Under the pieces are notes generated by a model. It was not told where the DNA came from and did no database searches. It saw nothing but the letters and a program-made list of their open reading frames with translations. From Adhaeribacter terrigena (GTDB lineage: Bacteria; Bacteroidota; Bacteroidia; Cytophagales; Hymenobacteraceae): a stretch of 64,000 bases of DNA. A program made the translations under genes and the position numbers. Positions within the stretch are counted from its first letter, which is position 1, and each line of letters begins with the position of its first letter. Positions 41,779 through 50,717 of the stretch are shown one piece after another. Where the stretch lies: NCBI RefSeq assembly GCF_016623615.1, contig NZ_JAEHFX010000004.1, positions 248,001 through 312,000 on the forward strand. Direction: 5' to 3'.

Positions 41779-42899
41779 GAATTTACCAATATAGTTTCTT
41801 ACCCCTGATCATTTGCGGATTGTATGCCTGCGGCCCCAAGGAAAAGCCTGCCCAGGAAAAACCGCAGGACGAAACGCCAACCGTAAAAGTTACGGAAGTG
41901 CAAAGCCTGCAGCCCAACAAACCCATTGTAATTCCGGGCGAATTACACCCTTTAAACAAAGTGGCGATCTTCGCCAAAGTAAAAGGTTTTGTACGCGAGG
42001 TGAAAGTAGACCGCGGCAGCGTGGTAAAAAAAGGACAAGTGCTGGCCATTTTAGATGCGCCTGAAACCGGTGCCGATTTTGCGCAGGCCCAGGGCATGGT
42101 GCGCGCCGCCGAAGGAGCTTTAACCGAAGCCAAAGCCCGCGCCTACGCCTCCAAACAGAATTACCTGCGCCTGCTCAAAGCCAACGAAATTGCCGGTTCC
42201 GTAGCGCCCGTAGAACTCGATAAAGCCGAAGCCAACATGAAAGCCGACAGCGCCGCGCGGGTAAACGCCGAAGGAAATCTGAAAGCCGCCCGTTCGGTGT
42301 TCAGTTCCAAAGCTGAAATGGTGAATTATTTAACCATTACGGCACCTTTTTCCGGCACCATCACCGAACGGCACATCAGTCCGGGAGCCTTGGTGGGCGG
42401 CTCGGGCAGCGAAGCATTATTCCAGCTGGAAGACCAATCTACGTTGCGGTTAACCATTGCTATTCCGGAGAAATACACCAATATCGTGAACCGCGATACG
42501 TCGGTTACTTTCTCGGTGAATGCTATTCCAAACAAGGAATTTGCCGCGCCATTTAGCCGCAGCTCGGGCAGCGTGGACGATAAAAACCGCGTCATGCTTA
42601 CCGAATTTGATGTGCCCAACCCGACCGGCGAATTAAAAGCCGGCATGTATGCCGAAGTGAAACTGCCCTTGGTGCGGAAGGAAAAAACCTTGTTCGTGCC
42701 GGTCAGCAGCGTGGTTAATTCCGACGAAAAAATATTCGTGATCAAGACCGTGGGCAATAAAGCGCAGTGGGTAACCATAGAAAAAGGCATGGCTATCGAT
42801 ACGCTGGTGGAAGTTTTCGGGGATGTGAAGCAAGGCGACAAAGTGGTGCTTAGAGCCTCCGAAGAACTACGGGACGGCGAGCCGATCAAAGTCCGGTAG
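41775..42899 (+). CDS. RND efflux periplasmic adaptor (MFP), lipoprotein
   Basis: 374 residues. Lipoprotein signal MRIYQYSFLPLIICGLYACGPKE with Cys19. The lipoyl/barrel-sandwich halves are KVAIFAKVKGFVREVKVDRGSVVKKGQVLAILDAPE and YLTITAPFSGTITERHISPGALVGG, flanking a long Ala-rich helical hairpin. The C-terminal domain ends GDKVVLRASEELRDGEPIKV. The start overlaps the pump stop by 4 bp, so translation is coupled. Unlike the first efflux operon the order is tolC, pump, adaptor, so the two systems are not recent duplicates. Confidence 0.92.
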   Translation: MRIYQYSFLPLIICGLYACGPKEKPAQEKPQDETPTVKVTEVQSLQPNKPIVIPGELHPLNKVAIFAKVKGFVREVKVDRGSVVKKGQVLAILDAPETGADFAQAQGMVRAAEGALTEAKARAYASKQNYLRLLKANEIAGSVAPVELDKAEANMKADSAARVNAEGNLKAARSVFSSKAEMVNYLTITAPFSGTITERHISPGALVGGSGSEALFQLEDQSTLRLTIAIPEKYTNIVNRDTSVTFSVNAIPNKEFAAPFSRSSGSVDDKNRVMLTEFDVPNPTGELKAGMYAEVKLPLVRKEKTLFVPVSSVVNSDEKIFVIKTVGNKAQWVTIEKGMAIDTLVEVFGDVKQGDKVVLRASEELRDGEPIKVR

Positions 42900-42914
42900 T
42901 AAGATCAGCGGGTA

Positions 42915-42945
42915 GTTTTTCCGCGCGGAACCCTACCGTTTTTTC
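42915..42945 (-). repeat. 30-bp dispersed element after the efflux operon
   Basis: Minus-strand AAAAAACGGTAGGGTT, a spacer, then GGAAAAACT. Confidence 0.75.
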
Positions 42946-43020
42946 TGTAAAATTTCCTGATTCCTTTGCCAAACCACTGCCGGGAAGGCAGCTTTACTTG
43001 CAGGCCAGGCACCGGTTCAG

Positions 43021-43050
43021 AAAAATGCTAGGGTTTATGCCCGAGAAAGT
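43021..43050 (+). repeat. 30-bp dispersed element joined to a terminator
   Basis: AAAAATGCTAGGGTTT, a spacer, then CGAGAAAGT, immediately followed by the terminator A-run. Another copy (43142-43170) lies 90 bp downstream. Confidence 0.75.
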
Positions 43051-43088
43051 AAAAAGCCGTTCCGGAATTTTCCGGAACGGCTTTTTTT
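43051..43088 (+). terminator. rho-independent terminator after second efflux operon
   Basis: AAGCCGTTCCGGAA / TTCCGGAACGGCTT perfect stem with a T-run. Confidence 0.93.
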
Positions 43089-43544
43089 ATGGATGGCAGT
43101 TTTAGGATATAAATTCTGGTAGCATAGGTGCCGGAGTACGGAAACGGTAGCCTTTTGAAATGCAAAACCCAGGCTCTGTCCGAAGTTTTAAAGCTACAGG
43201 CAAAGCAGGCTGTTAATATAGCGAGGCGTGAAATGGTTGTTAAGCAGCGGTTTTATGCCTTTTTTCTGTTTGCTGTGCTTTTAATGCCGTTCAGAAAGTG
43301 CCTGTTAACATTTCGTTAACAATAAGATAATTTACCCATAACCGCTGCTGATTTTAGAAACCCGAACTTTGCAGCAGTAAAATGGAAGAAAAAAGTTTAA
43401 AGAGAACCTTCGGCCGCTTTCTGGTTTCTGAGCCTGACTAATTCAGAAATTCTGGTTGCCGGTTTCTCCTAAAAAACACCGCGTTGCGCCTGACTAACCT
43501 ACGCTGCTTTTCCTCCCGGTAAATTCACTTAAAATACAAAAAAC
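43089..43544. other. regulatory spacer upstream of the phosphate locus
   Basis: No gene supported; a 63-codon frame at 43128 is not convincing. It holds a 30-bp element (43142-43170), a candidate Pho box (43304-43321), a weak -7 box GAACTTTG (43364-43371), and a long leader in which GCCTGACTAA occurs twice (about 43432 and 43479). Confidence 0.65.
43304..43321 (+). promoter_or_regulatory. candidate Pho box, direct repeat of GTTAACA
   Basis: GTTAACA TTTC GTTAACA: two identical heptamers with an 11-bp period, the spacing expected for a PhoB/PhoP-type response regulator dimer and close to the TTAACA repeats of Bacillus Pho boxes. It sits about 42 bp upstream of a weak -7 box before the porin-pst genes. 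Confidence 0.5.
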
Positions 43545-44837
43545 ATGTTTTCACCCGCATGTCTTACAGTTCTGAAAGCGCGGCGCGCTTATTTATTTAT
43601 TCCGCTTATGGTGGTTTTTCTGCTTTTTTCCGGAACTGCCCTGGCCCAGGTAATGCCCCCCGCCATAAAAGATTCGCTCCGTACCGTGCCCAGTGCCGAT
43701 AATATTAAACCCAAACCGGTGATCTTGCCGAAGTGGTACGAAAATATTTCGCTGCGGGGCTACACCCAGATCCGCTATAACCGTTTGCTCGAAACCAACC
43801 CCGAACTGAGATCGGATTATGACAAATCTATTGGCGATAAAGGCGGTTTTATGATTCGCCGGGCCCGCCTGGTTTTTAGCGGAAACGTAAGCGACCGGGT
43901 TTATATTTACATCCAGCCCGATCTGGCATCCACGCCTTCCGGCAGCTCAAGCATTCATTTTGCCCAGCTCCGCGACGCTTACTTCGATCTTTCCTTAGAC
44001 CCGAAAAAAGAATTCCGGTTCCGGGTAGGGCAAAGCAAAGTTCCTTACGGTTTCGAAAATACGCAATCGAGCCAGAACCGCCTGGCCTTAGACCGCAGCG
44101 ATGCACTGAACACCGGTGTGCCCAACGAGCGCGACCTGGGCGTGATGTTCTACTGGGCTCCTGATACGGTACGCAAAATTTTCAGCAGTATCACCAACCG
44201 GGGCTTAAAAGGCAACGGCGATTACGGCGTGTTCGGGTTAGGTATTTATAACGGCCAAACCACCAATAAGGCCGAAGCCAACAATAACCTGCACGTAGTA
44301 GCCCGCCTTTCTTACCCCATTGTTTTTAAAAATGGCCAGATCATTGAACCTGGCGTACAAGCTTTTACCGGTATGTATGCAGTTACTGCCGACCAGTTAA
44401 GCAGCAGCGCCGTAAAAGGCGGAAACTTTACCGACCGCAGGGCCGCTGCCAGTTTTACGCTATACCCTAAACCATTTGGCTTTCAGGCCGAATACAACGT
44501 GGGCAAAGGTCCGCAGTTCGATCCGGAAACAAAAACCATAAAAGTGAAATCGCTGCAAGGCGGTTATGCCCAGGCCATGTATAACCTGAAAGTGAAAAAT
44601 CAACTGTTGATCCCGTTTGTTAAAGTGCAGTATTATGAGGGCGGGAGGAAAAATGAACTCGACGCCCGCGCAAACCGTGTGCGCGAAACTGAGATCGGGA
44701 TTGAATGGCAACCGGTTCCGGCTTTCGAACTCTCAACCCAGTACACCATTACCGACCGCACCACCAACGATGGCCGCAGTCTGAATAATCACCAGACCGG
44801 CAATTTCCTGCGGGTGCAGGCCCAATTTAATTACTAA
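43545..44837 (+). CDS. phosphate-selective porin O/P family outer-membrane protein
   Basis: 430 residues. Signal peptide in residues 14-35 (FIPLMVVFLLFSGTALAQ). The Porin_O_P pattern follows: WYENISLRGYTQIRYNRLLETNPELRSDYDKSIGDKGGFMIRRARLVFSGNVSDRVYIYIQPDLA, FRFRVGQSKVPYGFENTQSSQNRLALDRSDALNTG, and a final aromatic strand (NFLRVQAQFNY). It should let phosphate or polyphosphate across the outer membrane, feeding the Pst ABC importer encoded next (42 bp to pstS). First gene of the phosphate locus, downstream of the candidate Pho box. Confidence 0.88.
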   Translation: MFSPACLTVLKARRAYLFIPLMVVFLLFSGTALAQVMPPAIKDSLRTVPSADNIKPKPVILPKWYENISLRGYTQIRYNRLLETNPELRSDYDKSIGDKGGFMIRRARLVFSGNVSDRVYIYIQPDLASTPSGSSSIHFAQLRDAYFDLSLDPKKEFRFRVGQSKVPYGFENTQSSQNRLALDRSDALNTGVPNERDLGVMFYWAPDTVRKIFSSITNRGLKGNGDYGVFGLGIYNGQTTNKAEANNNLHVVARLSYPIVFKNGQIIEPGVQAFTGMYAVTADQLSSSAVKGGNFTDRRAAASFTLYPKPFGFQAEYNVGKGPQFDPETKTIKVKSLQGGYAQAMYNLKVKNQLLIPFVKVQYYEGGRKNELDARANRVRETEIGIEWQPVPAFELSTQYTITDRTTNDGRSLNNHQTGNFLRVQAQFNY

Positions 44838-44870
44838 CAAAATAGAATATAACCGAAATAAAAACAAATA

Positions 44871-44900
44871 AAAAACGGTATGAAAAATTTGAAAAAAGTG
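44871..44900 (+). repeat. 30-bp dispersed element supplying the pstS start codon
   Basis: AAAAACGGTATGAAAA, whose ATG (44880) is the pstS start, then GAAAAAAGTG. Confidence 0.8.
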
Positions 44901-45764
44901 CAGGTAGTGGCTTTATTTCTGGCTACCACTTTATTAGGCGCTTGCGGCGGCAACAATGCTAAAAAAGAGAATGTAGAAGGCGATAATAACGCAACTGCTT
45001 CGGTAACGCTAACCGTTAAAGGCTCCGACACCGTTTTGCCGCTGGCGCAGCAGGAAGCTGAAAAATACATGCAAAAGCATAAAGAGGCTGCTATTACCAT
45101 TGTGGGCGGCGGAACCGGGGTTGGCCTTTCGGCTTTGGAAGAAGGCACCACCGATCTGGCCATGGCTTCGCGCGATCTGAAAACCGAAGAAAAACTGAAA
45201 TTCAAAGCGGCTAAAAAAGACATTAAAGAAGCTTTGATCGCTTACGATGCGCTTTCGGTAGTGGTACACCCGGCCAACAAAATAAACCAGCTAACGCGCG
45301 AGCAACTCGAAGAAATTTTTACCGGTAAAATCACCAACTGGAAGGTAGTAGGCGGCGCCGATGAGAAAATTGTGGCCTACAGCCGCGAAACCAGTTCCGG
45401 TACCTACGAATTCTTTAAAGACGAAGTGCTGAACAAGAAAAACTACGCCAATAATATCCTCATGATGCCGGCCACCGGGTCTATTGTGCAATCAGTTGGG
45501 CAAACCAAAGGCGCGATCGGTTATATTGGCCTGGCTTACGAAACCAATGAGGTGAAAGCACTGAAAGTTTCTTACGATCAGGGCAAAACTTTTGTAGCGC
45601 CGAGCGTAGAAGCTGCCAAAGACAAAACGTACCCGATCTCCCGCCCGCTTTACTTCTTCTACGATGCCACGGCCGAAAGCAAAGTAAAGCCTTTCATTGA
45701 TTACGTACTGTCGGAAGAAGGCCAGAAAATTGTGCTGGAAACCGGTTACGTGCCTTTAAAATAA
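44880..45764 (+). CDS. pstS: phosphate ABC transporter substrate-binding lipoprotein
   Basis: 294 residues. Lipoprotein signal ending LLGACGGNN (Cys22). Phosphate-binding motifs: VKGSDTVLPLAQ near residue 47, VGGGTGVGLSALEEGTTDLAMASRDL near 75-100, and YSRETSSGTYEFFKDEVL near 167-184, followed by the exchange stretch IGYIGLAY. The QLTREQLEEIFTGKITNWKVVGG segment (137-159) has a clear relative in the next protein, PstC. It is tethered in the periplasm and delivers phosphate to PstCA. Its ATG lies within a 30-bp element copy. Confidence 0.95.
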   Translation: MKNLKKVQVVALFLATTLLGACGGNNAKKENVEGDNNATASVTLTVKGSDTVLPLAQQEAEKYMQKHKEAAITIVGGGTGVGLSALEEGTTDLAMASRDLKTEEKLKFKAAKKDIKEALIAYDALSVVVHPANKINQLTREQLEEIFTGKITNWKVVGGADEKIVAYSRETSSGTYEFFKDEVLNKKNYANNILMMPATGSIVQSVGQTKGAIGYIGLAYETNEVKALKVSYDQGKTFVAPSVEAAKDKTYPISRPLYFFYDATAESKVKPFIDYVLSEEGQKIVLETGYVPLK

Positions 45765-45795
45765 AAAACCGTATCCTTTTAAGCTATAAAACTTG
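45763..45795 (+). repeat. 30-bp dispersed element filling the pstS-pstC gap
   Basis: The A-tract starts in the pstS TAA stop, the core is ACCGTATCC, and the distal AAAACTTG ends with the TTG used as the pstC start. Confidence 0.75.
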
Positions 45796-46998
45796 AAACG
45801 TTACTTCCATAATTTTGGCGAACGCATCATAGAAGGAATACTTACGCTGAGCGGCGCGGTTACCAGTTTAACCGTGGTGCTCATCGTGGTGTTCCTGTTC
45901 AAGGAAGGCTTGGGCATCTTCTCGCAGCAGCCCATTGCCGAAGGCGGCGTAATTGCGGTAAACAATCAGAACCCGGTTAAGCAGCTTTCGGCTAAAGAAG
46001 TAAAAGAAATATTCGATGAGAATATTAAAAACTGGAAAGAGATCGGCGGCCAGGATGCGCCCATCAAAACTTTCCGGCTAGACGATATTACCGATTATTA
46101 CTCCGAAGAACAACTGGGTAAAGATTTCGAATTGCTGCCGCAGCGCCTGAGCGAACTGGTAAGCAAAGAACCCAACATCATCGCCTTTTTTCCGGACGAA
46201 TATTTAAGCAAGGATTTTCAGGGCCACCAGATCAAGCTGGAAAATATTTCGGCAGGTGATTTTCTGGGCGGTACGGAGTGGTACCCCACCATTTCGCCGG
46301 CCGTGCAGATGGGCGTTTTACCGCTTATTTTAGGTACGCTCTGGGTTAGCCTCGGGGCTATTCTTATTGCCTTGCCTTTAGGGTTAGCCACCTCCATCTA
46401 CCTGGCCGAAATTGCCAGCAAACGCGTGCGTAATACCATGAAACCGGTAATTGAATTGCTGGCCGGTATTCCGTCGGTAGTGTATGGTTTCTTTGGCCTG
46501 GTAGTGCTGGTGCCGCTTATTCAGGAAATGTTTGGTTTGCCCGTAGGCGAAACGGCTTTGGCGGGTAGCATTATCCTGGGCATTATGGCGCTGCCAACCA
46601 TCATCTCCGTTTCCGACGATGCCATGCGCACCACGCCGCGCGCCATGAAAGAAGCGAGCTTGGCGCTGGGGGCTACCAAGTGGCAAACCATTTACAAAGT
46701 GGTAATTCCGTATTCCATTTCCGGTATTTCTACGGCGGCCATTTTAGGCATTGGCCGCGCCATCGGCGAAACCATGGCCGTACTCATGGTTACCGGTAAC
46801 GCTTCGGTTATTCCTACTACTTTTCTGGAACCGGTGCGTACTATTCCGGCTACCATTGCCGCTGAGCTGGGTGAAGCGCCGCAGGGCGGTATTCATTTCC
46901 AGGCCCTTTTTGCGCTCGGTTGCATCCTGTTCCTCATGACCCTGATCATCAACGTTTCGGTAGATCTGGTATCTGCCAAAAAGAAAGAAAACCGCTAA
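45793..46998 (+). CDS. pstC: phosphate ABC transporter permease with PstS-like periplasmic insert
   Basis: 401 residues, roughly 90-100 longer than E. coli PstC. TTG start at 45793, chosen because it is the first codon of the basic KRYFHNFGERIIEG lead and no ATG is in frame nearby. Between TM1 (residues 20-42) and TM2 (about 172) lies a soluble insert. In it VKQLSAKEVKEIFDENIKNWKEIGGQDAPI (62-91) aligns with the PstS segment INQLTREQLEEIF...NWKVVGGADEKI. The permease core has ASLALGATKWQTIYKVVIPYSISGI (EAA loop) and AIGETMAVLMVTGN. Inner membrane, partner of PstA. Confidence 0.93.
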   Translation: MKRYFHNFGERIIEGILTLSGAVTSLTVVLIVVFLFKEGLGIFSQQPIAEGGVIAVNNQNPVKQLSAKEVKEIFDENIKNWKEIGGQDAPIKTFRLDDITDYYSEEQLGKDFELLPQRLSELVSKEPNIIAFFPDEYLSKDFQGHQIKLENISAGDFLGGTEWYPTISPAVQMGVLPLILGTLWVSLGAILIALPLGLATSIYLAEIASKRVRNTMKPVIELLAGIPSVVYGFFGLVVLVPLIQEMFGLPVGETALAGSIILGIMALPTIISVSDDAMRTTPRAMKEASLALGATKWQTIYKVVIPYSISGISTAAILGIGRAIGETMAVLMVTGNASVIPTTFLEPVRTIPATIAAELGEAPQGGIHFQALFALGCILFLMTLIINVSVDLVSAKKKENR

Positions 46999-47001
46999 GC
47001 C

Positions 47002-47886
47002 ATGGAATTTACCAGCAACCCGAAATTAAACAAATCGAAGCGGATGCGGCAGAATTTTGCCTTTAACGTTTTCCGTGTGCTCAGCTTACTGGTAGTTGCC
47101 ATTCTGGTTATTATCCTGGGCTTTATCATCATCAATGGCATTTCCGTGATCAGCTGGGAATTCCTGACCGAAATGCCGCGCGAAGGCATGACCAAGGGCG
47201 GTATTTTACCGGCCATTGTCGGTACGCTGGTGTTGGTTGCCGGCAGTTTGCTGTTTGCCTGCCCCATCGGGATTCTTTCCGGTATTTACATTAACGAATA
47301 CGCCCCGCACGGCTGGCTGAAACGCTTTATTAAACTCATGACCAACAACCTGGCGGGGGTGCCTTCCATCGTTTTCGGTTTGTTTGGTATGGCTTTGTTT
47401 GTAAACAGATTCGGCTTCGGCGATTCTATTCTGGCAGGCTCTTTAACCCTGGGTTTGCTGGCTTTGCCGGTCGTGATCCGTACTACCGAAGAAGCGTTAA
47501 AATCCATCGACAACAGTTTCCGGATCGGGAGTTTAGCTCTGGGCGCCACCAAATGGCAAACCACGTATAAAGTAATTCTGCCCATTGCGTTTCCCAATAT
47601 TATTACCGGCATTATTCTTTCCATTGGCCGCGTTTCCGGCGAAACGGCACCTATTTTATTTACCGTAGCCGCTTATTTTTTACCTAAATTACCAACCAGC
47701 ATTTTCGACCAGGTAATGGCTTTGCCGTATCACCTGTACGTAATTTCTACCAGCGGCACCAACATTGAAGCTTCGCGGGCTATGGCTTACGGCACGGCTT
47801 TTATCCTGATCCTGATCGTGCTGATCGCCAATTTGCTGGCCAACTGGCTACGGGGTTATTTTGGCCGGAAAGTGAAAATGAATTAA
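47002..47886 (+). CDS. pstA: phosphate ABC transporter permease PstA
   Basis: 294 residues, six TM helices. EAA loop: SLALGATKWQTTYKVILPIAFPNIITGIILSIGRVSGETAPILFT, near residues 174-218. GLFGMALFVNRFGFGDSILAGSLTLGLLALPVVIRTTEEAL is also family-typical. The ATG is 3 bp after the pstC stop, so the two are translated together. Forms the membrane channel with PstC and is energised by PstB. Confidence 0.96.
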   Translation: MEFTSNPKLNKSKRMRQNFAFNVFRVLSLLVVAILVIILGFIIINGISVISWEFLTEMPREGMTKGGILPAIVGTLVLVAGSLLFACPIGILSGIYINEYAPHGWLKRFIKLMTNNLAGVPSIVFGLFGMALFVNRFGFGDSILAGSLTLGLLALPVVIRTTEEALKSIDNSFRIGSLALGATKWQTTYKVILPIAFPNIITGIILSIGRVSGETAPILFTVAAYFLPKLPTSIFDQVMALPYHLYVISTSGTNIEASRAMAYGTAFILILIVLIANLLANWLRGYFGRKVKMN

Positions 47887-47997
47887 TGCTGCGGCATGAA
47901 CCTGCAAGGCAAAACAGGAGAAAAGTTTCCTTACGAAGGGAAACAGAAAGAGCCGGGCGGGAATTATTAGTTTTAAATTGAAATTTGAAATTTCAGA

Positions 47998-48750
47998 ATG
48001 AATAGTTTAGAGTCAAAAGACCTTAATTTATATTACGGCGATTTTCATGCGCTGAAAAACATTACCATGAGCATGAAGAAGAACGAAGTTACGGCGTTTA
48101 TCGGGCCTTCGGGCTGCGGTAAATCTACGTACCTGCGTTGCTTTAACCGTATGAACGACCTGATCGACAACGTGCGGATCACGGGCGAAGTATTGGTAGA
48201 CGGCGTGGATATTTATCAGAAAAATATTCTGGTAGATGATCTGCGTAAACACGTGGGCATGGTATTTCAGAAACCCAATCCGTTCCCCAAATCGATCTTT
48301 GAGAACGTGGCGTATGGCCTGCGGGTGAATGGCAGCAAAGACAAAAAGCTGATCGAAGAACGGGTGGAAGTTTCGTTAAAACAGGCTGCGCTTTGGGACG
48401 AAGTTAAAGACAAACTGAAGAAATCGGCTTTCGAACTTTCCGGTGGGCAGCAGCAGCGCCTGTGCATTGCCCGCGCCCTGGCAATTGAGCCTTCGGTGCT
48501 TTTAATGGACGAACCGGCTTCGGCGCTTGACCCGATCTCCACGGCCAAGATCGAAGAACTGATCTACGAGCTGAAAAATGATTATACCATTGTAATTGTA
48601 ACGCACAACATGCAGCAGGCCGGCCGGGTGAGCGATTATACGGCATTTTTCTACCTGGGCGAACTGGTAGAGTTCCGTAAAACCAAAAACCTATTTACCA
48701 GCCCCAAAGATACCCGGACGCAGAATTACGTTACCGGCCGTTTCGGTTGA
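47998..48750 (+). CDS. pstB: phosphate ABC transporter ATP-binding protein
   Basis: 250 residues. Walker [21 protein letters not shown] (residue 35 onward), Q-loop [23 protein letters not shown], signature [17 protein letters not shown], Walker [15 protein letters not shown]-loop [28 protein letters not shown]. All catalytic residues are present and the specific PstB features ([12 protein letters not shown]) identify the subfamily. It lies 111 bp after pstA. Confidence 0.97.
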   Translation: MNSLESKDLNLYYGDFHALKNITMSMKKNEVTAFIGPSGCGKSTYLRCFNRMNDLIDNVRITGEVLVDGVDIYQKNILVDDLRKHVGMVFQKPNPFPKSIFENVAYGLRVNGSKDKKLIEERVEVSLKQAALWDEVKDKLKKSAFELSGGQQQRLCIARALAIEPSVLLMDEPASALDPISTAKIEELIYELKNDYTIVIVTHNMQQAGRVSDYTAFFYLGELVEFRKTKNLFTSPKDTRTQNYVTGRFG

Positions 48751-49014
48751 TTTTTAGTGATTAATGATTAGTGGTTAATGTAATAGGCAGTTTTTCGGCT
48801 TAAAACCATACCGTTTTTTTATCTGAAGTTGCTACGGCGTGAAGCTGGCGGTTTTTCAGGTTCCGGGTTAATTTTAAATTACATACCCCCGACTTTTTAG
48901 GCGTAAAGCCATAGCGTTTTATAATGATAGAATGCGTGAATTATTGAATGATAGAGTAAATAATTAAATTCCTAAATTCAATAATGCACGCATTCAATAA
49001 TTAAAATTGAAAAT
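48751..49014. repeat. pstB-phoU spacer: two 30-bp elements and a long inverted repeat
   Basis: Minus-strand element copies at 48789-48820 and 48892-48920. They are followed by a 20-bp inverted repeat with arms 48930-48949 and 48976-48995 (GAATGCGTGAATTATTGAAT and its complement with one unpaired base) around a 26-bp loop. It could form a hairpin in the pst transcript before phoU. Confidence 0.8.
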
Positions 49015-49758
49015 ATGAGTCATTTAGATAACGAGTTAGGCCGGATCAGAACGAAGGTTAATGAGATGTGGGACCTGGTGGAATTTCAGGTACGGAGCGG
49101 ACAGGAAGCCTTGGTAAAAGGTGATAAAACCCTGGCTGAAAAGATCATTAAGCGCGGGAAAAAGGTAAACGAATACGACCTGAAAATTGATCAGCTTTGC
49201 GAAAACCTGCTGGCCTTGTTTAACCCGCTGGCGGTAGATCTGCGCCTGATTCTGGCTATTCTGAAAATAAATTCGAACCTGGAGCGCATCGGCGATACGG
49301 CCGAAGGCATTGCCGGTTTAATTCTGGAAGCCAATGCGCCGTTAGAAAAAGATCTGATGGAAATGAGCCGGGTGCTGGAAATGTACGATGGCGCGTTGCT
49401 CATGCTTTCGGAAGTGAAACGCGCTTTTGTTGAGGAAGACACCCAGCTGGCTAAACTGGTAATGCGGCAGGACAAAACCCTGAATAAAATTCACCGCAAC
49501 ACCGATAGAGTGATCATCGATTACCTGAAACTTCATGCCGACAATATTGACCAGAGCTTAAAAGTGGGCGGTATTATCCGCAAGTTGGAGCGCATCGGCG
49601 ATCACGTGACCAATATTGCCGAAGAGATCGTGTTTTACGTAGATGCCAAAGTGGTGAAGCACAAGCCCAAGCCCTGGAAAGAGAAAAAACGCAAAGCCGA
49701 TTTTCAGGATGACCCCAATAACAAGGGCGAAGAAACAGATCAGGAAAATGCGTTATAA
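49015..49758 (+). CDS. phoU: phosphate signalling complex protein PhoU
   Basis: 247 residues, longer than the usual 215-235 because of a basic and acidic tail (HKPKPWKEKKRKADFQDDPNNKGEETDQENAL). Duplicated three-helix bundles with the metal-binding E/D patterns: INSNLERIGDTAEGIAGLI near residue 83 and IIRKLERIGDHVTNIAEEIVFYV near 188. Links Pst transport state to the PhoR-type sensor and limits phosphate uptake. Last gene of the locus, ended by a bidirectional terminator. Confidence 0.95.
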   Translation: MSHLDNELGRIRTKVNEMWDLVEFQVRSGQEALVKGDKTLAEKIIKRGKKVNEYDLKIDQLCENLLALFNPLAVDLRLILAILKINSNLERIGDTAEGIAGLILEANAPLEKDLMEMSRVLEMYDGALLMLSEVKRAFVEEDTQLAKLVMRQDKTLNKIHRNTDRVIIDYLKLHADNIDQSLKVGGIIRKLERIGDHVTNIAEEIVFYVDAKVVKHKPKPWKEKKRKADFQDDPNNKGEETDQENAL

Positions 49759-49766
49759 ATAAAAAC

Positions 49767-49806
49767 AAAAACACCCGCCGGCTTTTCTGCTGCGGGTGTT
49801 TTTGTT
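49767..49806. terminator. bidirectional terminator between phoU and deoD
   Basis: AAAAACACCCGC / GCGGGTGTTTTT stem with A and T runs at both ends. Confidence 0.9.
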
Positions 49807-49828
49807 TTAAGCGATTTGCCGAAGCCGT

Positions 49829-50527
49829 TCAGGCGAGTTCCAGGGCCAGGCGCATCATTTCGCTGCTGGCGTGTTCGCGTTCTTGGGCGGTAGTTAATTT
49901 TTCGGTAATAATGTTGTCGCTTACACTTAAGATCGACAGCGCTTCTATCTGGTTGTATGCTGCCAGGGCGTATAGAATGCTGGTTTCCATTTCTACGGCC
50001 AGAACGCCTTTTTTTATCCAGTTATCCCAGCGGTCCGCAGCTTCGCTGTAGAAAAGATCTGAAGTAAAAACGGGGCCGGATATAATCGGGATCTGCAGCT
50101 GTTGCGCGAGAGTTATGGCTTGTTCCAGCAAACGGCCGGGGGCAGGGGCCGCCGAAGCCGGGTCCGGGAAATAAAGCTGGTGGGTGGCCGAATCGGTATA
50201 AGCGGCTTCGGCTATAATAAGCTGCCCAAGTTCCAGCTCCGGCTGAATGGCCCCGCAGGTGCCTACCCGGATGATCTTTTTCACATTGTAGCTATGCATA
50301 AATTCGTGCACATAAATAGCCGTAGACGGAATACCCATCCCAGTGCCCTGCACCGATACGCGTTTGCCCTTATAAAAGCCGGTAAAGCCCAGCATGCCGC
50401 GCACCTGGTTGTAGCAGATCACTTCGGTAAGCATGGTTTCGGCAATGTTGCGGGCCCGGAGCGGGTCGCCGGAAATTAAAACGGTTTCGGCTATTTCGCC
50501 GGGCTTGGCACTAATGTGTAAACTCAT
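49829..50527 (-). CDS. deoD: purine-nucleoside phosphorylase, DeoD type
   Basis: 232 residues. Hexameric NP-I family pattern: SLHISAKPGEIAETVLISGDPLRARNIAE, QGTGMGIPSTAIYVHEFMHSY, IRVGTCGAIQPELELGQLIIAEAAYTDS, and VLAVEMETSILYALAAYNQIEALSILSVSDN with the ribose-binding M-E and the base-binding S-D-N. Cleaves purine (deoxy)ribonucleosides with phosphate to the base and (deoxy)ribose 1-phosphate in salvage. Cytosolic, monocistronic; neighbour to the phosphate locus but convergent with it. Confidence 0.95.
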   Translation of the reverse strand: MSLHISAKPGEIAETVLISGDPLRARNIAETMLTEVICYNQVRGMLGFTGFYKGKRVSVQGTGMGIPSTAIYVHEFMHSYNVKKIIRVGTCGAIQPELELGQLIIAEAAYTDSATHQLYFPDPASAAPAPGRLLEQAITLAQQLQIPIISGPVFTSDLFYSEAADRWDNWIKKGVLAVEMETSILYALAAYNQIEALSILSVSDNIITEKLTTAQEREHASSEMMRLALELA

Positions 50528-50680
50528 AGTCTGAAAAATTATACCGGCAAGTTATGGCAGAGCCGCTTTATTAGCAATGATATTGGTCAGGTAGCTTTTA
50601 AAAAGAAATGATGGCAGGAGCGGCTTTGGAATTACTGCTTCGTGAATTACGGAATAAAGGCTCAGAAAACGGAATTAAGC

Positions 50681-50709
50681 ACTTTTTAAGGCCAAAAGTA
50701 TAGCGTTTT
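50681..50709 (-). repeat. 30-bp dispersed element, intergenic
   Basis: Minus-strand AAAACGCTATACTTTT, spacer GGCCTT, then AAAAAGTG; a near-consensus copy between deoD and a protease gene. Confidence 0.85.
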
Positions 50710-50717
50710 CAAACAAA

